A stretch of 64,000 nt of DNA from Paracoccus saliphilus. GTDB lineage: Bacteria > Pseudomonadota > Alphaproteobacteria > Rhodobacterales > Rhodobacteraceae. Within the stretch, counting starts at the first letter, position 1, and every line of letters begins with the position of its first letter. This document shows, one piece after another, positions 43,965 to 53,818 of this stretch. The notes beneath the pieces were generated by a model. That model was not told the DNA's origin. It worked only from the letters and a program-made list of their open reading frames with translations, and made no database searches. The stretch spans positions 62,001-126,000 of the forward strand of contig QKYL01000110.1 of assembly GCA_003255745.1 (NCBI GenBank), given 5' to 3'. The position numbers were made by a program, and so were the translations under genes.

Positions 43965-44702
43965 TCAGATCATCGCCATGCCGCCGTTCACATGCAAGGT
44001 GGCGCCGGTGACATAGCCGGCATCGGGGCTGGCCAGGTACAGGACCGCCGCGGCGATCTCCTGCGCGCTGCCCATGCGGCCGGCGGGGATCTGGGTCAAG
44101 ATCTTGCCCTTCTGGTCGTCGGTCAGCTTGGCGGTCATCGGCGTCTCGATGAAACCGGGTGCCACGCAGTTCACGGTAATCCCGCGGCTGGCGACCTCGT
44201 AGGCCAAAGACTTTGACATGCCGACCAGGCCCGCCTTGGCGGCGGCATAGTTGCCCTGCCCCGGATTGCCTGTCGCCCCCACGACCGAGGTGATGTTGAC
44301 GATCCGCCCCCACCGCGCCTTCATCATGCCGCGCAACACCGCACGCGACAGCTTGAAGACGCTGGTCAGGTTGACGTCCAGAACCTGCGCCCACTCCTCA
44401 TCGGACATGCGCATGAACAGGTTGTCGCGCGTGATGCCCGCATTGTTGATCAAGATGTCCACCGACCCCATTGCCTCGGCCGCGGCCTTCGGCAGCGCCG
44501 CCAGCGACTCCGCATCGCCCAGGTTTGCCGTCACCACATGCGCACGTTCGCCCAACTTGCCTGCCAGCTCGTGCAGCGGTGCCTCGCGCGTACCCGACAG
44601 GGCAACGGTCGCGCCAGCCGCGTGCAGCGCCTCGGCAATCGCGCCGCCGATACCGCCCGACGCGCCCGTCACCAGCGCGGTCTTTCCCGTCAGATCGAAC
44701 AT
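43965..44702 (-). CDS. fabG: 3-oxoacyl-ACP reductase
   Basis: NADPH-dependent SDR that reduces 3-oxoacyl-ACP in the elongation cycle. The 245-residue protein has the nucleotide motif TGASGGIGGA, the NNAG segment NNAGITRDNL, and the active-site Ser-Tyr-Lys in INITSVVG and YAAAKAG. The end YVTGATLHVNGGMAMI is diagnostic of FabG. It lies between fabD and acpP, the standard fab order. A type 2 hairpin repeat separates it from fabD. Confidence 0.97.
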   Translation of the reverse strand: MFDLTGKTALVTGASGGIGGAIAEALHAAGATVALSGTREAPLHELAGKLGERAHVVTANLGDAESLAALPKAAAEAMGSVDILINNAGITRDNLFMRMSDEEWAQVLDVNLTSVFKLSRAVLRGMMKARWGRIVNITSVVGATGNPGQGNYAAAKAGLVGMSKSLAYEVASRGITVNCVAPGFIETPMTAKLTDDQKGKILTQIPAGRMGSAQEIAAAVLYLASPDAGYVTGATLHVNGGMAMI

Positions 44703-44706
44703 CCCA

Positions 44707-44762
44707 AGCCTCTTCTTCGTTGTTCAAATACCCCGGGGTCCGGGGCCTGGCCCCGGTCCGCC
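44707..44762 (-). repeat. Interspersed GC hairpin repeat, type 2, copy b (fabD-fabG junction)
   Basis: Read on the minus strand: a stem CCGGGG / CCCCGG (44740-44756), then CCCCGGGGTATTT and a purine tail AACGAAGAAGAGG just before the fabG start. The CCCCGGGGTATTT block and GAAGAAG tail are shared with the element before recJ (11448-11506). In both cases it separates two genes in the same direction and supplies the next ribosome binding site. Confidence 0.7.
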
Positions 44763-44764
44763 CG

Positions 44765-45691
44765 TCAACCCTTCAGCGCCGCCAGATCGGCCGGGGCACC
44801 CACATTGCGCACCACCGCGTCCTTGGCGATGCGCTTGATCATCCCGGACAGCGCCTTGCCCGCGCCAATTTCCCAGAACTCGGTCACGCCGGCCTCGGCC
44901 ATGTTCGCGATGGATTCGCGCCATCGCACGGTGCCGGTCACCTGCTCGACCAGCAGGCGGCGGATGGCACCGGGCTCGGTCACGGCCTCGGCGCGTACAT
45001 TGGCAATCACCGGAACGGCAGGCACCTGGATGTCCACACCCGCCAGCGCATCGGCCATCGCCGCCGCGGCAGGCTGCATCAACACCGAATGAAAGGGCGC
45101 CGACACCGGCAGCATCAGGGCGCGCTTGGCGCCTGCGGCCTTCATCGCTTCGGCCGCAGCCTCGACCGCGCCCTTGTGCCCCGAGATCACGACCTGCGCC
45201 GGATCGTTGTCATTCGCGGCCTGCACGACCTCGTCGCCGCCCACCTCGCGGCAGATGCGGTCCACGGTTTCGAAATCCAGACCCAGAATGGCGGCCATGG
45301 CGCCCAGCCCCACCGGCACGGCCTCCTGCATGGCCTGGCCGCGCAGGCGCAGCAGGCGCGCCGTGTCCGACAGGGTCAGGGACCCGGCCGCACAAAGCGC
45401 CGAATATTCGCCAAGCGAATGGCCTGCCACGAAATCCGCATCCGCGATGCCAAAGCCCTCGGCCTCCAGCGCACGGAAGGCCGCGATGGATGTCGCCATC
45501 AGCGCGGGCTGGGCGTTCTGCGTCAGGGTCAGCGTCTCGGCGTCGCCTTCCCAGATCAGTGCCGACAGCTTTTCGCCAAGCGCCTCGTCCACCTCGTCAA
45601 AGACAGCGCGCGCGGCGGGATAAGCCTGGGCCAGATCGCGCCCCATCCCGACCGTCTGCGCACCCTGCCCCGGAAACACGAATGCCCGCAT
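44765..45691 (-). CDS. fabD: Malonyl-CoA:ACP transacylase
   Basis: Loads malonyl groups onto ACP to begin fatty acid elongation. The 308-residue protein starts with FVFPGQGAQTVGMG and has the nucleophile Ser92 in GHSLGEYSA; the partner histidine is in VSAPFHSVLM and the malonate-binding Arg in the RLRGQAMQ helix. It is the first of the fab genes here, after the ndk terminator. Confidence 0.97.
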   Translation of the reverse strand: MRAFVFPGQGAQTVGMGRDLAQAYPAARAVFDEVDEALGEKLSALIWEGDAETLTLTQNAQPALMATSIAAFRALEAEGFGIADADFVAGHSLGEYSALCAAGSLTLSDTARLLRLRGQAMQEAVPVGLGAMAAILGLDFETVDRICREVGGDEVVQAANDNDPAQVVISGHKGAVEAAAEAMKAAGAKRALMLPVSAPFHSVLMQPAAAAMADALAGVDIQVPAVPVIANVRAEAVTEPGAIRRLLVEQVTGTVRWRESIANMAEAGVTEFWEIGAGKALSGMIKRIAKDAVVRNVGAPADLAALKG

Positions 45692-45781
45692 GGAGTCCCC
45701 CTGAAATCATTGCCCTGGAAAAGGGCATAGCCTCTGCGCGCGGGTGCCGCAACCAAGGGCACCGAACGGGCAGGCAAAGAA

Positions 45782-45804
45782 AAAGGGGCCACAGGGGCCC
45801 CTTT
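45782..45804 (-). terminator. Rho-independent terminator of ndk
   Basis: A 9-bp stem AAAGGGGCC / GGCCCCTTT with a 5-nt loop; on the minus strand it runs into TTTTTCTTT. It lies 26 nt past the ndk stop and separates ndk from fabD. Confidence 0.85.
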
Positions 45805-45829
45805 CCGCAATCCAGCGATCAGATCAGCC

Positions 45830-46252
45830 TCAGCCGACCAGTTCAAGACCCGAGAAGAAGAAGGCGATCTCTTCCTTGGCGGTGTCCGCGGCGTCCGAAC
45901 CGTGGACCGAGTTTTCGCCCATGGACAGCGCGAACTCCTTGCGGATGGTGCCCTCGTCGGCATTGGCCGGGTTGGTGGCACCCATCACTTCGCGGTTCTT
46001 GGCGATGGCGTTCTCGCCTTCCAGGACCTGCACGACGACCGGCTCGGATGCCATGAACTCGACCAGTTCGCCATAGAAGGGACGGTCCTTGTGAACCTCG
46101 TAGAACTTGCCGGCCTGCTCGGCCGACAGCTTGACGCGCTTTTGCGCGACGATGCGCAGGCCGGCATCCTCGAACTTGGCGTTGATCTTGCCGGTCAGGT
46201 TGCGGCGGGTCGCGTCGGGCTTGATGATGGAAAGCGTGCGTTCGATGGCCAT
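45830..46252 (-). CDS. ndk: Nucleoside diphosphate kinase
   Basis: Transfers the gamma phosphate of ATP to nucleoside diphosphates through a phosphohistidine. The 140-residue protein begins [16 protein letters not shown] and has the active-site His117 in NSVHGSD. Length and motifs are standard. It is a single-gene unit with its own terminator, divergent from the AI-2E family gene across 161 bp. Confidence 0.98.
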   Translation of the reverse strand: MAIERTLSIIKPDATRRNLTGKINAKFEDAGLRIVAQKRVKLSAEQAGKFYEVHKDRPFYGELVEFMASEPVVVQVLEGENAIAKNREVMGATNPANADEGTIRKEFALSMGENSVHGSDAADTAKEEIAFFFSGLELVG

Positions 46253-46413
46253 GGGTCTTTACCTTGTCTGATCTGCGGGACACGCCCGCGCCTTGCGGAA
46301 GTCCGCGCCCGGTTAGCAGGCTTGGCCGCCCCCGACAAGGTCGGCCCGCGCGCGTTGCATGGAACCGGCGCGGGCGGCGGATGCTTGATTGACCGGCCAC
46401 CGAAGGATTTCCC

Positions 46414-47511
46414 ATGATCGACCTTGCCCCGCCTGCATACAGCCCTAAGGCGCCCGCCCCGCCCGCAGGCAAGGAAAGGGCGCTGACCCTGGGAACGCTG
46501 GCCGCAGGGGCCGCGATCCTGCTGCTGCTGGGCGCCATGTGGTTCTGGTCGGACGTGCTGCTGCTGATCTTCGCAGCCCTGCTGATCGCCATTGCGCTGC
46601 GGGCCGGGGCACGCGGACTGAACCGGCTGATGGGGCTGAACATCAAGCTGGGCGTCTTTGTGGTGCTGCTGGCGGTGATCGGCCTTGTGGTCGGGGCGGG
46701 CTGGCTGACGGGACCTGCCGTCCTGGCCCAGTTCCAGGACCTGATGGAGGCCCTGCCGCAATCATGGGAGGCCCTGAACGCCTGGTTGCCTGGCGACCTG
46801 GGCCAGACGATCATGGGTCAGGTCGAAGAAAATGGCGGTGAAAACGCGGCCCAGATCGCCCAACGCCTTCCCGATCTTCTGGGCGTCATGTCGGGCGCGC
46901 TCAATTCCGTGCTGGGCAGCCTTTCGTCCGTCTTCCTTGTTCTGATCGTCGCCCTTTATGTCGCGGTCGAGGCTCCGCTGTACCACCGTGGGGCACTGCG
47001 CCTGGTGCCCTTGCGCCGGCGCAGCCGGGCTGCCCGGATCATGGACGAACTTGGCAGCAAGCTTGCCGCGTGGATGGCGGGACAGGCGGTCGACATGGTG
47101 GTCGTCGCGATCCTGGCTTGGATCGGCCTTTGGCTTCTTGGGGTTCCGCTTGCCTTTCTTCTTGCGCTGATCGCCGGACTGACCAACATCGTGCCGATCG
47201 TCGGGCCGTTCTTTTCAGGCGCAATCGCGGTTCTGTTCTCGCTGTCCCAGGGACCCGAAACGGCGCTTTACGTCGCAATCCTGTTCTTTGTGATCCAGAT
47301 GTTCGAGGGGGAGGTCCTGATGCCCCTGATCCAGCGATATGCCGTTGAACTGCCCCCCGCCCTGACCATCATTGCCATTGTGGCCTTTGGCGCGCTGTTC
47401 GGATTTGTGGGCGTGCTGCTGGGAACGCCGCTGTTGATCGTGGCGATGCTGCTGATCCAGCGGATCTACATCGAGGATGTTCTGGGCGACCCCATCGAGG
47501 GGCAGGACTGA
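46414..47511 (+). CDS. AI-2E family (PerM/UPF0118) membrane permease
   Basis: A 365-residue inner-membrane protein with about 7-8 helices in the AI-2E/PerM arrangement: two helices near the N-terminus, a soluble loop around 100-165 (QVEENGGENAAQI), then a hydrophobic C-terminal half with the family marks GLTNIVPIVGPFFSGAIAV and EGEVLMPLI. Members are proposed exporters or Na+/H+ antiporters; function here is unknown. It is followed after 109 nt by the OlsB-like gene. Confidence 0.85.
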   Translation: MIDLAPPAYSPKAPAPPAGKERALTLGTLAAGAAILLLLGAMWFWSDVLLLIFAALLIAIALRAGARGLNRLMGLNIKLGVFVVLLAVIGLVVGAGWLTGPAVLAQFQDLMEALPQSWEALNAWLPGDLGQTIMGQVEENGGENAAQIAQRLPDLLGVMSGALNSVLGSLSSVFLVLIVALYVAVEAPLYHRGALRLVPLRRRSRAARIMDELGSKLAAWMAGQAVDMVVVAILAWIGLWLLGVPLAFLLALIAGLTNIVPIVGPFFSGAIAVLFSLSQGPETALYVAILFFVIQMFEGEVLMPLIQRYAVELPPALTIIAIVAFGALFGFVGVLLGTPLLIVAMLLIQRIYIEDVLGDPIEGQD

Positions 47512-47620
47512 CTGCCGCGCAGTCGTGCAGTCCGCCGAAACTTGCCCTTTGGTTGCGGGACTTCGTGATTCCGACACACGGCGGGTGTATACTGAACCCG
47601 TCTTCAGCGAAGGTCGCGCC

Positions 47621-48385
47621 ATGCAGCCGCTTGTCAAAGGCCATTACCGCGCCCGTCTGGCCGAGACGCCAGAGGATCTGCGCATGTCGCAGAGGTTGCG
47701 CTGGCTGTGCTTCATTGCGCGGGCCGGCCAGCGGGATGACGGGATCCATGTCGAGGCCGACGAACTGGATCCGGAATGCCGGCACATGCTGATCGAGGAT
47801 GTCGCTTCGAACCAGCTGGTCTGCAGCTTCCGCTTTCTGCCGCTGACAAACGGATCGCAGATCAGGCGCAGCTATTCGGCCCGTTATTACAACCTTGATG
47901 CCTTGGGCAGCTTCGACGGCCCCATGGTCGAACTGGGGCGTTTCTGCATTCATCCCGACCGGCAGGACCCGGACATTGTGCGCATCGCCTGGGCCGCCCT
48001 GACCCGGTTCGTGGATGAAACCGGGGTCGAGATGCTGTTCGGCTGCTCCAGCTTCACCGGCTGCGAACCCGAGCCCCATGCCGAGGCTTTCGCGATGCTC
48101 AAGGAACGCCACCTGGCGCCCCGCCGCTGGTGGCCGCGCGTCAAGGCGCCCAAGGTGTTTCGCTTTGCCCGCGCGCTGCGTTTGCGCCAGCCGGACCCAA
48201 AACGTGCCATGGCGGCCATGCCGCCGTTGCTGCGCAGTTACCTTGCGATGGGCGGTTGGGTCAGCGATCATGCGGTGGTGGATCCCGTTCTGCGCACCAT
48301 GCACGTCTTTACAGGGGTCGAGATCCGCGCCATTCCCCCCGCGCGAAAGCGCCTGCTGCACGCGCTGCTGGACCCCCCGGCCTGA
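47621..48385 (+). CDS. Ornithine-acyl-ACP N-acyltransferase-like GNAT protein (OlsB family)
   Basis: A 254-residue member of the OlsB/hemolysin-like GNAT family, which transfers a 3-hydroxyacyl group from ACP to ornithine to make lyso-ornithine lipid. Features are the early LRWLCFIARAG segment, the DPECRHMLIED strand, RFLPLTNGSQI, SYSARYYNLDAL and VELGRFCIHPD. OlsA, the second enzyme of the pathway, is not in the window, so a different acyl-amine product is possible. The ATG at 47621 has GAAGG 8 nt upstream. Confidence 0.8.
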   Translation: MQPLVKGHYRARLAETPEDLRMSQRLRWLCFIARAGQRDDGIHVEADELDPECRHMLIEDVASNQLVCSFRFLPLTNGSQIRRSYSARYYNLDALGSFDGPMVELGRFCIHPDRQDPDIVRIAWAALTRFVDETGVEMLFGCSSFTGCEPEPHAEAFAMLKERHLAPRRWWPRVKAPKVFRFARALRLRQPDPKRAMAAMPPLLRSYLAMGGWVSDHAVVDPVLRTMHVFTGVEIRAIPPARKRLLHALLDPPA

Positions 48386-48448
48386 GGCCGGACGTGAAGC
48401 GCCGCCCGCGCAGGCATCTTGCCCATTCCATAGGCAGAAGCATGCCAA

Positions 48449-49336
48449 ATGCTTGCCGGACAAGCACCCGGCGCCGCGCCCGTCGTTGACCTTGCCCCCG
48501 GTCCGGCGCCCCTTGCCTTCATGTTCGTCAGCACCGCCCCCCTGACCACGATGCAGCGCAGCCAAGGGGCGGCGCGGGTGGTCATGGGGCCGCGCGGGCT
48601 GATCGACCTGGCGCAGCAGGGCTCGGCCAAGGCAATGCTGCCGCGCATGACGGCCGGACTGCCCGAGATCGTCTTTCTGAACACCTCCGGGGGTCTGGCT
48701 TCGGGCGACAGGCTGTCCTTTGCGGTCGATCTGCGCGCTGGAACGCGGGCGCTGGCCACGACGCAGACAGCGGAACGCGCGTATCGCGCCACCGCCGCGC
48801 CGGCCCAGGCCCGGGTCGATCTGTCGGTGGGCGCGGGCGGATGGCTGGACTGGCTGCCGCAGGAAACCATCCTTTATGACGCGGCGCGGCTGCAGCGGCA
48901 GACCACGGTCGATCTGGCGGCAGATGCCGGCTGCCTGCTGCTGGAGATGATGGTGCTGGGGCGGCTTGCGATGGGCGAACGCCCCACGCGCCTGTTCCTG
49001 CACGACCGCCGCATCGTGCGCCGCGAGGGCCGGGTCGTCCATCACGACGCGCTGGCGCTGGACGATGCCGCGTTGGCGCGGATGCACGGCCCCGCGCTGA
49101 CCGGCGGCCGGCCGGCGATGGCGACCTTGGCCATGATCGCCCCCCATGCGCCCGACCTGCTGCAGGCGGCCCGCGCCGTGCTGGACGAACCCGGCGTCAC
49201 CTCGGCTGCCAGCGCGCCCCTTGGCCGTCTGGTCCTGCGCCTGCTGGCGGTCGACGGCTGGCCCCTGCGACGGCAGATCAACCGCCTTCTTCGGGTGCTG
49301 CGTCCCGATCCCCTTCCCCGCATCTGGCAGGTCTGA
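48449..49336 (+). CDS. ureD: Urease accessory protein UreD
   Basis: Scaffold protein (UreD/UreH) that binds apo-urease and the UreF-UreG complex during nickel insertion. The 295-residue protein shows [19 protein letters not shown], the [10 protein letters not shown] segment and the [16 protein letters not shown] stretch that mark the family. The start is uncertain: the ATG at 48449 is used, but ATGs at 48521 or 48552 give a length nearer other UreD proteins. It opens the urease cluster, 1 nt before ureA. Confidence 0.92.
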   Translation: MLAGQAPGAAPVVDLAPGPAPLAFMFVSTAPLTTMQRSQGAARVVMGPRGLIDLAQQGSAKAMLPRMTAGLPEIVFLNTSGGLASGDRLSFAVDLRAGTRALATTQTAERAYRATAAPAQARVDLSVGAGGWLDWLPQETILYDAARLQRQTTVDLAADAGCLLLEMMVLGRLAMGERPTRLFLHDRRIVRREGRVVHHDALALDDAALARMHGPALTGGRPAMATLAMIAPHAPDLLQAARAVLDEPGVTSAASAPLGRLVLRLLAVDGWPLRRQINRLLRVLRPDPLPRIWQV

Positions 49337-49337
49337 C

Positions 49338-49649
49338 ATGAACCTTTCCCCCCGCGAACGCGAAAAGCTGCTGATCTCGGTCGCCGCAATGGTCGCGCGC
49401 GGCCGGCTGGCACGCGGCGTCAAGCTGAACCACCCCGAGGCCATCGCCCTGATCACCGATTACGTGGTCGAGGGTGCCCGCGACGGCAGATCGGTCGCCG
49501 ACCTGATGCAGGCAGGCGCGCATGTGATCACCGCCGACCAATGCATGCCCGGCGTGCCTCAGATGATCGAATCGGTGCAGGTCGAGGCCACCTTTCCCGA
49601 CGGCACCAAGCTGGTCACCGTCCACCACCCGATCCGCCAGGAGGCCTGA
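49338..49649 (+). CDS. ureA: Urease subunit gamma
   Basis: Smallest structural subunit of urease, 103 residues, with the family start [23 protein letters not shown] split into helix 1 and the [13 protein letters not shown] helix, and the ending [24 protein letters not shown]. It directly follows ureD and directly precedes a small membrane-protein gene, with no intergenic bases before the next ATG. Confidence 0.98.
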   Translation: MNLSPREREKLLISVAAMVARGRLARGVKLNHPEAIALITDYVVEGARDGRSVADLMQAGAHVITADQCMPGVPQMIESVQVEATFPDGTKLVTVHHPIRQEA

Positions 49650-49832
49650 ATGATCCGATTTTCCATCACCGCGACAGCCCTGCTTCTGCCCCAGCTGGCC
49701 CAGGCCCATCCTGGCCACCATGCCGAGGCCTCGGCCCTGCACCTGCTGACGCAGCCCGACCACCTGGCGACCATCGCGCTGATCACCGCGCTTGGGGTCG
49801 CGGCGTGGTTCCTGCTTCGGGGTCGCTCGTGA
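49650..49832 (+). CDS. Small exported/membrane protein inserted between ureA and ureB (HupE/UreJ N-terminus-like)
   Basis: A 60-residue protein with a signal peptide (1-19, likely cut after AQA) so that the mature form begins HPGHH, then one hydrophobic helix (about 39-56) and a basic C-terminus. The HPGHH start and histidines (H20, H23, H24, H31, H38) resemble the first part of HupE/UreJ nickel transporters, but the remaining helices of those proteins are missing. It abuts ureA with no gap and overlaps ureB by 4 nt (GTGA), so it is certainly translated with the urease genes. A role in nickel handling is an inference only. Confidence 0.75.
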   Translation: MIRFSITATALLLPQLAQAHPGHHAEASALHLLTQPDHLATIALITALGVAAWFLLRGRS

Positions 49833-50146
49833 CAGGCCCGATCATCCCGGGCGAAGTCATCGCGGCCGAGGGGGACATCCTGCTGAACCAAGGCCGCGCC
49901 ACCCTGACCGTCATGGTCGCGAATACCGGCGACCGGCCGATCCAGGTCGGCAGCCATTACCATTTCGCCGAAACCAACCCGGCACTGGATTTCGACCGCG
50001 CCGCCGCGCGCGGGATGCGCCTTGCGATCCCTGCGGGCACCGCCGTGCGGTTCGAACCTGGCCAGTCGCGGCAGGTGACGCTGGTGGGCTATGCGGGCCA
50101 ACGAAGGGTTCACGGCTTTCGCGGCCAGATCGGCGGTGCGCTGTGA
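49829..50146 (+). CDS. ureB: Urease subunit beta
   Basis: Structural subunit of urease, 105 residues. The family marks are [50 protein letters not shown] and the ending [10 protein letters not shown]. The start is a GTG overlapping the stop of the small upstream gene; an ATG-start alternative of suitable length does not exist. The gene overlaps ureC by 4 nt. Confidence 0.97.
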   Translation: MTGPIIPGEVIAAEGDILLNQGRATLTVMVANTGDRPIQVGSHYHFAETNPALDFDRAAARGMRLAIPAGTAVRFEPGQSRQVTLVGYAGQRRVHGFRGQIGGAL

Positions 50147-51828
50147 CGACCCTGTCGCGCGCCGATTACGCGGCGCTTTACGGTCCCACGACCGGCGACC
50201 GCATCCGCCTGGCCGACACGGAGATCATCATCGAGGTCGAGCGCGACCTGACCACCCCCGGTGAAGAGGTCAAGTTCGGCGGCGGCAAGGTCGTCCGCGA
50301 CGGCATGGGACAGTCCCAGGTGACCCGCGCGGGCGGCGCGATGGACACCGTCATCACCGGCGTCGTGGTCTTTGACCACCAGGGCATCGTCAAGGCAGAC
50401 GTCGGCATCCGCGACGGCCTGATCGCGGGCATCGGCAAGGCCGGCAACCCCGACACCCAGCCCGGCGTGACCCTGATCATCGGTCCGGGAACCGAGATCA
50501 TCGCTGGCGAAGGCCGCATCCTGACGCCCGGCGGCTTCGACTGCCACATCCACTACATCTGCCCGCAGCAGGTGGATCATGCCCTACATTCCGGCGTCAC
50601 AACCCTGCTGGGCGGCGGCACCGGCCCCGCGCATGGCACGCTGGCCACCACCTGCACGCCCGGCCCCTGGCACATCGCCCGCATGCTAGAGGCCTGCGCC
50701 GACCTGCCCGTCAACATCGGCATTGCGGGCAAGGGGAACGCGTCGCTGGCGGCGCCGCTGGAGGAACAGGTCCGCGCCGGCGCCTGCGCACTGAAGCTGC
50801 ACGAGGATTGGGGCACCACGCCCAAGGCCATCGACACCTGCCTGACCGTGGCGGACGCAATGGACGTGCAGGTGATGATCCACACCGACACGCTGAACGA
50901 ATCAGGCTTTGTCGAGGATACGATGGCCGCGATCGGCGGCCGCACAATCCACGCCTATCACACCGAAGGCGCGGGCGGCGGGCATGCCCCCGACATCATC
51001 CGCATGGTCGGCATGACCAACGTGCTGCCGTCGTCCACGAACCCCACGCGCCCCTACACGGCCAACACGGTCGAGGAGCATCTCGACATGCTGATGGTGT
51101 GCCACCACCTGGACCGCCGGGTGCCCGAGGACGTGGCCTTTGCCGAGAGCCGCATCCGCAAGGAGACCATCGCGGCCGAGGATATCCTGCACGACCTGGG
51201 CGCATTCAGCGTGATCTCGTCCGACAGCCAGGCGATGGGCCGGATCGGAGAGGTGATCATCCGGACCTGGCAGACCGCGTCCAAGATGCGCCAGCAGCGC
51301 GGCCGCCTTGAGGGCGAACAGGGGCAGAACGACAACATCCGCGCCCGCCGCTATATCGCGAAATACACGATCAATCCGGCCATTGCGCATGGGGTCGGCG
51401 GCCATATCGGCAGCATCACGCCGGGCAAACGCGCCGACCTGGTCCTGTGGTCGCCCGCCTTCTTTGCCGTCAAGCCGGAAATGGTGCTGGTCGGCGGCCA
51501 GATCAGCGTGGCGCAGATGGGCGATCCGAACGGATCGATCCCGGTGCAGCCGATCTTTTCGCGGCCCATGTGGGGGCACAACCGCCGCGCGTCGGCGCTG
51601 TTCCTGTCCCGCGCGGGGCTGGAGGCCGGGGCCGGAGAGGCACTGTCCAAGACTCTGATCGCGGTTGAACATACCCGCAGCATCGGCAAGGCCGACATGG
51701 TGCTGAACGCCGCCATACCCGAAATAGAGGTCGATCCCGAAACCTACGAAGTGCGGGCCGATGGCGAATTGCTGACCTGCGAGCCGGCAGCGGAACTGCC
51801 GCTGGCACAACGCTATTTCCTCTTTTGA
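50143..51828 (+). CDS. ureC: Urease subunit alpha (catalytic)
   Basis: Hydrolyses urea to ammonia and carbamate at a dinickel centre. All metal and catalytic residues are present: H135 and H137 ([10 protein letters not shown]), the lysine to be carbamylated K218 (ALKLHEDWG), H247, H273, the active-site flap C320 and H321 (MVCHHLDR) and D361 (SSDSQAMGR), each one position later than in the Klebsiella enzyme. The protein has 561 residues and starts at a GTG overlapping ureB. It is followed after 13 nt by ureE. Confidence 0.99.
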   Translation: MTTLSRADYAALYGPTTGDRIRLADTEIIIEVERDLTTPGEEVKFGGGKVVRDGMGQSQVTRAGGAMDTVITGVVVFDHQGIVKADVGIRDGLIAGIGKAGNPDTQPGVTLIIGPGTEIIAGEGRILTPGGFDCHIHYICPQQVDHALHSGVTTLLGGGTGPAHGTLATTCTPGPWHIARMLEACADLPVNIGIAGKGNASLAAPLEEQVRAGACALKLHEDWGTTPKAIDTCLTVADAMDVQVMIHTDTLNESGFVEDTMAAIGGRTIHAYHTEGAGGGHAPDIIRMVGMTNVLPSSTNPTRPYTANTVEEHLDMLMVCHHLDRRVPEDVAFAESRIRKETIAAEDILHDLGAFSVISSDSQAMGRIGEVIIRTWQTASKMRQQRGRLEGEQGQNDNIRARRYIAKYTINPAIAHGVGGHIGSITPGKRADLVLWSPAFFAVKPEMVLVGGQISVAQMGDPNGSIPVQPIFSRPMWGHNRRASALFLSRAGLEAGAGEALSKTLIAVEHTRSIGKADMVLNAAIPEIEVDPETYEVRADGELLTCEPAAELPLAQRYFLF

Positions 51829-51841
51829 GGGAGGACCAATC

Positions 51842-52378
51842 ATGATTGTGACCGCCTATTCCATCATCCGCAACGCCCCCGGACCCTTTGACGCCGAGGT
51901 GGCGCTGGACTATGAAGGCCGCCTCTTGCGCCGCAAGCGCCTGTCCTGCGAGGGAGGCGACTTCATGGTCGACCTGCCCGAGGTCACCAGCCTGGACGAT
52001 GGCGACGCGTTTGAGTTGTCGGACGGGCGCCGCGTCGTTGTGCGCGCTGCGCCGGAACCCGTGATCGTCATTCGCGGCAACCTGCCTCGCCTCGCCTGGC
52101 ATATCGGCAATCGCCATACCCCCTGCCGGATCGAGGCGGACCGGCTGATCATCCGTCAGGATCATGTGCTGGAAGCCATGCTGGCCCAGCTGGGCGCCAA
52201 GATCAGCCGCAAGGACATCCCCTTCCGTCCCGAAGGCGGCGCCTATGGCCATGGCCGCACCTTCGGCCACGATCACGGTCCGGCCCACGCCCATGAGCAC
52301 GCCCATGACCATCAATCCGGCCACCCCGAAGGCGCGGGAGAAACGCGACGCCACGCCCATCCCCATGACCACGGCTGA
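51842..52378 (+). CDS. ureE: Urease accessory nickel chaperone UreE
   Basis: Nickel-binding dimer that delivers Ni to UreG. The 178-residue protein has an N-terminal peptide-binding-like domain (about 1-75), a metal-binding domain with HIGNRHTPCRIEADRLII (the interface histidine), and a long His-rich tail from about residue 140 (AHAHEHAHDH and HAHPHDHG), implying large nickel storage capacity. GGAGG stands 7 nt before the ATG. Its 3' end overlaps ureF by 14 nt. Confidence 0.96.
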   Translation: MIVTAYSIIRNAPGPFDAEVALDYEGRLLRRKRLSCEGGDFMVDLPEVTSLDDGDAFELSDGRRVVVRAAPEPVIVIRGNLPRLAWHIGNRHTPCRIEADRLIIRQDHVLEAMLAQLGAKISRKDIPFRPEGGAYGHGRTFGHDHGPAHAHEHAHDHQSGHPEGAGETRRHAHPHDHG

Positions 52379-53006
52379 GGCCGCCCGGCTGCAGTTGTCG
52401 CAGATGCTGTCGCCCGCCTTTCCGGTGGGCGGCTTTGCCTGGTCGCAGGGGCTGGAATACGCGATGGATGCGGGGTGGGTAACGCGCGCGACCCTGCCTT
52501 GCTGGCTGGAGGATTGGCTGGATCACGGGCAGGGCTGGTGCGACGCGGTGCTGCTGTCGTTGGCCCTGCGCGATGGCGCCGACCACGCCGCGCTGGACGA
52601 TCTGGCCCGCGCCGCCTGCATGTCCAGCCAGCGCCTGACCGAGACCGTCGAACAGGGCGCAGCCTATGCCGCCAACATGGCTGCCCTGACGGGCCGGCCC
52701 CAGACCCCCGCCGCCCTGCCCATTGCAATGGGTCGCGCCTGCGCCGCGATGCCGCTGCCCGCCCCTGAAATTATCGCGGCCTTCCTGCAGGCTCAGGCCG
52801 CAGCCCTGATCAGCGCCGCCGTGCGCTTTCTGCCTTTGGGCCCGGTCCAGGGGCAGCAGATGCTGGCCGCGCTGCAACCGCGCATCCTGGACCGCGCCAG
52901 CCGGGCCGCCGCAGCCACGTCGGACGATCTGGTCAGCGCCACCTGGGGCGCGGACATGGCCGCGATGAACCACGAAACCATGACCACGAGGATCTTTCGA
53001 TCATGA
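52365..53006 (+). CDS. ureF: Urease accessory protein UreF
   Basis: All-helical accessory protein that joins UreD to UreG and gates GTP hydrolysis. The family segment [20 protein letters not shown] stands near the N-terminus, followed by [25 protein letters not shown] is typical for the C-terminal half. The ATG at 52365 was chosen (213 residues), giving a 14-nt overlap with the His-rich end of ureE; starts further upstream would read through ureE in another frame. The gene overlaps ureG by 4 nt. Confidence 0.95.
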   Translation: MTTAEAARLQLSQMLSPAFPVGGFAWSQGLEYAMDAGWVTRATLPCWLEDWLDHGQGWCDAVLLSLALRDGADHAALDDLARAACMSSQRLTETVEQGAAYAANMAALTGRPQTPAALPIAMGRACAAMPLPAPEIIAAFLQAQAAALISAAVRFLPLGPVQGQQMLAALQPRILDRASRAAAATSDDLVSATWGADMAAMNHETMTTRIFRS

Positions 53007-53626
53007 GCCAGAACGGCCCCCTCCGCGTCGGCATCGGCGGTCCCGTCGGTGCCGGCAAGACGACGCTGACCGAACAGGTCGCCCGTGCGCTGGCCCCCCG
53101 CCTGTCGATGGCGGTGATCACCAACGACATCTATACCCGCGAGGATGCCGAGGCGCTGATGCGCGCCCAGGTCCTGCCCGCCGAACGCATCCGGGGCGTG
53201 GAGACCGGCGGCTGCCCCCATACCGCGATCCGCGAGGATGCCAGCATCAATCTGGCCGCAATCGCCGACCTGAACGCGGCATTCCCGGACTTGGATCTGA
53301 TCCTGATCGAATCGGGGGGCGACAACCTGGCCGCGACCTTCAGCCCCGAACTGGCCGACCTGACGATCTATGTGATCGACACGGCGGCGGGACAGGACAT
53401 CCCGAGGAAGCGCGGGCCGGGGCTGGCGCGGTCCGACCTGCTGGTCGTGAACAAGACCGACCTGGCCCCGCATGTCGGTGTGGACGCGGCGCTGCTGGAA
53501 AAGGATGCACATGAGGCACGGGGGACGCGCCCCGTGGTCATGGCCCAGCTGCGCCACGGCCACGGCGTGCAGGCCATCGTCGATTTCCTGGTCGAACAGG
53601 GCGGTCTGACGCCCCGCGCGGCCTGA
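53003..53626 (+). CDS. ureG: Urease accessory GTPase UreG
   Basis: SIMIBI-class GTPase that powers nickel insertion. The P loop GPVGAGKTT is at 13-21, the metal-binding Cys-Pro-His in [15 protein letters not shown], and the guanine-specificity motif NKTD in [12 protein letters not shown]. The 207-residue length is standard. It overlaps ureF by 4 nt and ends the urease genes; a hairpin follows. Confidence 0.98.
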   Translation: MSQNGPLRVGIGGPVGAGKTTLTEQVARALAPRLSMAVITNDIYTREDAEALMRAQVLPAERIRGVETGGCPHTAIREDASINLAAIADLNAAFPDLDLILIESGGDNLAATFSPELADLTIYVIDTAAGQDIPRKRGPGLARSDLLVVNKTDLAPHVGVDAALLEKDAHEARGTRPVVMAQLRHGHGVQAIVDFLVEQGGLTPRAA

Positions 53627-53635
53627 CTCTGCCCG

Positions 53636-53660
53636 GCGGGCGGGCATCTGCCCCGCCCGC
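53636..53660. terminator. GC-rich hairpin after ureG
   Basis: An 11-bp stem with one bulged C and a 2-nt loop, GCGGGCGGGCA against TGCCCCGCCCGC, 10 nt past the ureG stop. No T run, so it may only weaken transcription into urtA. A second small stem GAAGGCG/CGCCTTC lies at 53752-53768 in the same 192-bp gap; nothing else is seen there. Confidence 0.5.
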
Positions 53661-53818
53661 TGCCCAGCCTCGCGCCACTGCCTGCGCGGGGCGGGCGGGG
53701 ACTGCTGAAAACCTGTCCAACTGCCCGATTTTCCCCTCTTTCTGCGAATGCGAAGGCGCCGCGCCTTCTCAAGGACAACAGGGACACCGGCCAACGTGCC
53801 GGGGGGAAAAGGGTAACG

